Shown one piece after another: positions 36,228 through 38,919 of a stretch of 38,919 nucleotides of DNA (position 1 is its first letter; every line of letters begins with the position of its first letter). The notes below the pieces were generated by a model. It was not told the origin of the DNA, did no database searches, and saw only the letters and a list, made by a program, of their open reading frames with translations. A program made the position numbers and the translations under genes. Origin of the DNA: an uncultured SAR324 cluster bacterium (lineage in GTDB: Bacteria > SAR324 > NAC60-12); the NCBI GenBank assembly GCA_902564345.1, contig CACFAY010000001.1:89922-128840 (forward strand), in the 5' to 3' direction.

Positions 36228-36995
36228 TCAGTAATTTAAGAAATCTTTTAAATGTTGATAATACTCCTCTTTGTATGAAATGTCATTATGTCCTGAATTT
36301 TTAATAGTTATTGCGGTAATCTGTTCCGAGGGAAACTCATTTATTAGACGCAAAGAATGCTTTTTGGGAATGATTTCATCATTTTCAGCTACAAGAGCGA
36401 TTGTCTGTGCCTGAATATGCTTTACCCTGCTCAGCGAATCATACTTGTCCTTCAGCAGAAGGAATACTGGAAAAATGATGAACTTACTTTGACCGAGACT
36501 TTTAATGCTGTCATATGGTGTAATGAGTGCAATTTTATTTATAGGTCTTCTTGATGCAAGATATACTGCAACACCAGTCCCTAAGCTGCGTCCAATTACT
36601 GAGATTTTTTGATGTTTGTTCTTAACCTTATCAAAAAGAAAAAGAGCATCAGAAAAAATGCCCTTTTCAGTAGGATTGCCGGTACTTTCTCCATAGCCTC
36701 GATAATTAAGCAAGTAAACTGTATGCTGAGGAAATTCTTTTAAAAAGTCTTCCGCATTGTAAATCACTGATTCTGCGTTTCCACCAAAATATATCAGTGC
36801 TTCATTTTTTCCCTCGTTTAATACTATTACATCAATTGATGCATTGTTATTAACTAACTTAAGCTGGTTTAAACCATGGCTAATCTTTGCGGTTGGGAAA
36901 TAAATTAGTTTTCTTTGTAGAAAATATAGTATAGCGCAGGCAATAAAATAAATTAGCAAAAAGTAAATCATATTTTCTAGAATTTTACGCTTCAT
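36228..36995 (-). CDS. Membrane-anchored alpha/beta hydrolase
   Basis: 255 aa from ATG 36995, which overlaps the upstream stop as ATGA; a GTG at 37013 is also in frame. Residues about 8-28 are one membrane helix. The hydrolase core has the oxyanion-loop GGNAES, the NYRGYGES region, the nucleophile elbow GRSLGTG, an acid loop (AENDEIIP) and the catalytic His in NSGHNDIS. It resembles the ABHD13/BEM46/YfhR-like proteins. Likely a hydrolase on the cytoplasmic or periplasmic face of the membrane; substrate unknown. Confidence 0.87.
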   Translation of the reverse strand: MKRKILENMIYFLLIYFIACAILYFLQRKLIYFPTAKISHGLNQLKLVNNNASIDVIVLNEGKNEALIYFGGNAESVIYNAEDFLKEFPQHTVYLLNYRGYGESTGNPTEKGIFSDALFLFDKVKNKHQKISVIGRSLGTGVAVYLASRRPINKIALITPYDSIKSLGQSKFIIFPVFLLLKDKYDSLSRVKHIQAQTIALVAENDEIIPKKHSLRLINEFPSEQITAITIKNSGHNDISYKEEYYQHLKDFLNY

Positions 36996-37987
36996 GATTC
37001 TGGGATACACCAACTTTCTTTTTCAGAACTTTTTATTATGGCCTCAATTACATTCATGTTTGCTACTGCATCATTGAGTGTTGTTGGTACTCTTTTATCA
37101 TTGAGTACTGCAAGGGAGAATAGATCACCCTGTATTGTATACTGATTACATTTTTCAAGCATGATTTCCTCAATTGTATTATGGTGTTGATGAAAAATTT
37201 TGCAGGGTTTTTCAGGAGGTGCATTGAACGGAATTTCTATCTCTATCCTGCCTTTGGTGCCAAAAATATTTACTCGCTGATATGGAATAAGTTGTGTTGA
37301 ACAAGTAAATGTGGAAATCCCATGGCCAAAATCAAGAATACCTGAACAGATCCGGTCAGTCTTAAAGTTAGGATCGTATTCAATCCTTCCCAAAACTCTC
37401 TGAGGTTCTGTATTAAAGATTAATCTTGCTAGAGAAATACAATAGCAGCCGATGTCCATCAGACCCCCGCCCCCAATTTCTGACATGTTGCGGATGTTTT
37501 CTGGATCTTTGTTATAGTAAGAAAAGAAAGAATGAACAGTTTTTACTAGACCAATCCCTCCTTCATTAATGATGTCAAGGGCCCTTAGCCATTGAGGATG
37601 ATAGCGGTACATGAAAGCTTCCATTACTTTCAGCTGAGGATATTTTTGTGTTTCTTTATGTAATTTCCTAGCTTCAGCAGCATTAAGAGAAATAGGTTTT
37701 TCGCACAAGACATGCTTTTCTGCGGCAAGTGATTTAATGGTCCATGGGAAATGCATATGGTTTGGCAGAGGTATGTAAACCGCATCTATGCTTGTATCGT
37801 CAAGTAGTTCTTGATAAGAACCATATGCTTTGGGAATCTTTAGTTTTTTTGCTGCTTCCCGTGCACTTTCATGAGTTCTTGAAGCTATTGCTACTATTTC
37901 ACAGTGTTTTCCTTGCTGCATTGCAGGAATCACTTTTTCAAGGCCTATTTTAGCTGTGCTGAGTACACCCCAGAGAATTTTTTTCAT
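36992..37987 (-). CDS. Gfo/Idh/MocA-family NAD(P)-dependent oxidoreductase
   Basis: 331 aa. The N-terminal Rossmann fold begins ILWGVLSTAKIGLEKVIPAM (G-rich first strand), with IASRT after it and the family hallmark LCEKPISL (catalytic Lys). The C-terminal alpha/beta domain has GGGGLMDIGCYCIS, where D and H/C residues normally line the sugar site. Likely a sugar or cyclitol dehydrogenase. It ends overlapping the alpha/beta hydrolase gene by 4 bases. Confidence 0.9.
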   Translation of the reverse strand: MKKILWGVLSTAKIGLEKVIPAMQQGKHCEIVAIASRTHESAREAAKKLKIPKAYGSYQELLDDTSIDAVYIPLPNHMHFPWTIKSLAAEKHVLCEKPISLNAAEARKLHKETQKYPQLKVMEAFMYRYHPQWLRALDIINEGGIGLVKTVHSFFSYYNKDPENIRNMSEIGGGGLMDIGCYCISLARLIFNTEPQRVLGRIEYDPNFKTDRICSGILDFGHGISTFTCSTQLIPYQRVNIFGTKGRIEIEIPFNAPPEKPCKIFHQHHNTIEEIMLEKCNQYTIQGDLFSLAVLNDKRVPTTLNDAVANMNVIEAIIKSSEKESWCIPES

Positions 37988-38015
37988 AATACAAATTTTC
38001 TTTCAGAAAGAATAT

Positions 38016-38919
38016 TCAGACGGAAGAATCTAATATTGTTTTGTGTTCTTCTTTTGTGTTTGAACCTAAAACTGCTAGTAACACTATTGCACTTAGTATA
38101 ATTGCTCCACCATAAAGTGTAGTTTTTGAAGGAGATTCATCAAGGAATACCCAAACCAAAAATGGACCAGCAATTATTTCTGTCAAAGAAAGCAGTGTCA
38201 GTTCCACAGCTTTCAGATGACGGGCACCAGAAGTAAAAAGCAGAAAGCCCAGTCCAATTTGAAAGATTCCCATTCCGCTGCTGTAAATCCAGTCCATGGT
38301 TTGGAGGATGAACACGTCACTCCTAATAATCATCATAATAAAAGCAAAAATTGTAGCAGTAATGCTGGCTAGAAAAATAGTAGGTAAAAGGTCATTTGTT
38401 TGATTTGCGCGCAAAGTGATTGTCATGCAGGAAAAACCAAGGGCAGCGCACAGCGCAAAAATCTCACCTAGTCCTTTCCCCAGAGAAACTTCTTCTAAAA
38501 GCATGACTCCGAGTCCTATACCACTCACTATCATACAAAGCCAGGTAATACTGTTTATTGCCTCTCCTAGAATTATCCTTCCAAGTAATGCTGTGATGAA
38601 CGGAGCTGCTGCGAGAATGAACATGGCGTTTGGAACTGATGTATATTCAAGAGCTAGTATGTAGGTAGTGAAGGCTAGACCAAGGCAAGCTCCCCCAGTC
38701 AGTGAAAGCCCTATAGATTTAGAGAAAATACTATAGAAATTTTTTTGGTAATTAACGCCCAACCAGATTACCAGCATCACAAACAGTGCAAGTGATCTGT
38801 AGAAAAGTACCTGCCAAGGGGAAGCTTCCTCAATCAGCCTATAGATAAGTCCTGAAGTGCTCCAGCAGATACCAGCAATCATAACAAGTGGAACACCAAC
38901 TTTCCGGTTAGGGACCGTG
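38016..38919 (-). CDS. EamA-family (DMT) transporter, N terminus cut by window end
   Basis: At least 300 codons, with the frame open to the window edge, so the true start may lie outside; an ATG at 38882 is internal to this frame. Two EamA repeats of about five helices each are seen, with the GLGLAFTTYILALEYTSVPNAMFILAAAPFITALLGRIILGE-type segment in the first and a AVELTLLSLTEIIAGPFLVWVFLDE-type segment in the second. Small-molecule exporter; substrate unknown. It is 28 bases upstream of the Gfo/Idh/MocA gene. Confidence 0.85.
   Translation of the reverse strand, partial: TVPNRKVGVPLVMIAGICWSTSGLIYRLIEEASPWQVLFYRSLALFVMLVIWLGVNYQKNFYSIFSKSIGLSLTGGACLGLAFTTYILALEYTSVPNAMFILAAAPFITALLGRIILGEAINSITWLCMIVSGIGLGVMLLEEVSLGKGLGEIFALCAALGFSCMTITLRANQTNDLLPTIFLASITATIFAFIMMIIRSDVFILQTMDWIYSSGMGIFQIGLGFLLFTSGARHLKAVELTLLSLTEIIAGPFLVWVFLDESPSKTTLYGGAIILSAIVLLAVLGSNTKEEHKTILDSSV

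Overview
This is an AT-rich bacterial chromosome segment, densely packed with genes. The host is a Gram-negative, LPS-making, flagellated cell. It carries a HldE-like heptose enzyme and a family 9 (heptosyltransferase-type) glycosyltransferase, exported beta-rich proteins, a periplasmic DsbA-like protein, fliN and a PilZ (c-di-GMP) protein. GyrB of 800 aa has the large insert seen in proteobacterial GyrB. The mixture of gene types would fit an uncultured deltaproteobacterium-like marine lineage such as SAR324. That placement is an impression from remembered family resemblance, not a search result. No rRNA, tRNA, CRISPR array or insertion sequence was recognised.

Layout. (1) 1-6541, plus strand: the end of a nucleotide-sugar epimerase/decarboxylase, cca, smpB, a membrane-anchored coiled-coil protein, an ABC ATPase overlapping a U32-family protein, and ribF. 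(2) 6592-7716, minus: an MFS transporter. It faces, across a 584-base spacer with repeated CCAAATA motifs, a plus-strand run: an SPL-type radical SAM protein, a Lon-substrate-domain protein, a DsbA-like protein, an hldE-like gene and an archaeal-type glyA. (3) 14073-20178, minus: der, gyrB, recF, dnaN. Upstream of dnaN, where dnaA often sits, there is instead a 322-base AT-rich spacer. It holds six TGTTGA-core sites, two pairs of which are 11 bases apart, and this is the best candidate here for a replication origin. (4) 20501-24030, minus: a phosphopantetheinyl transferase, two paralogous exported proteins, a small exported membrane protein, a long exonuclease III and a 42-codon basic ORF. A roughly 130-base tandem duplication lies at the exonuclease/small-protein junction. 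(5) 24182-27110: fliN, a heptosyltransferase-like gene, a DUF4254 gene and a cluster of very small ORFs. (6) 27279-33427, plus: serA, a short parC, rpmB, pheA and a PilZ protein, closed by a clear terminator. (7) 33611-38919, minus: a catabolic or accessory run of crotonase, homocysteine methyltransferase-like, DsbA/HCCA isomerase-like, alpha/beta hydrolase, Gfo/Idh/MocA oxidoreductase and an EamA transporter cut by the window end.

Working together: serA and glyA supply serine, glycine and one-carbon units. The hldE-like gene and the heptosyltransferase-like gene belong to LPS core synthesis. The dnaN/recF/gyrB/parC genes serve replication and topology. The most unusual observations are the candidate origin with non-canonical nonamers, the tandem duplication beside xthA, the archaeal-type SHMT, the altered HldE nucleotidyltransferase half, and the operator-like repeats before the SPL-type gene.
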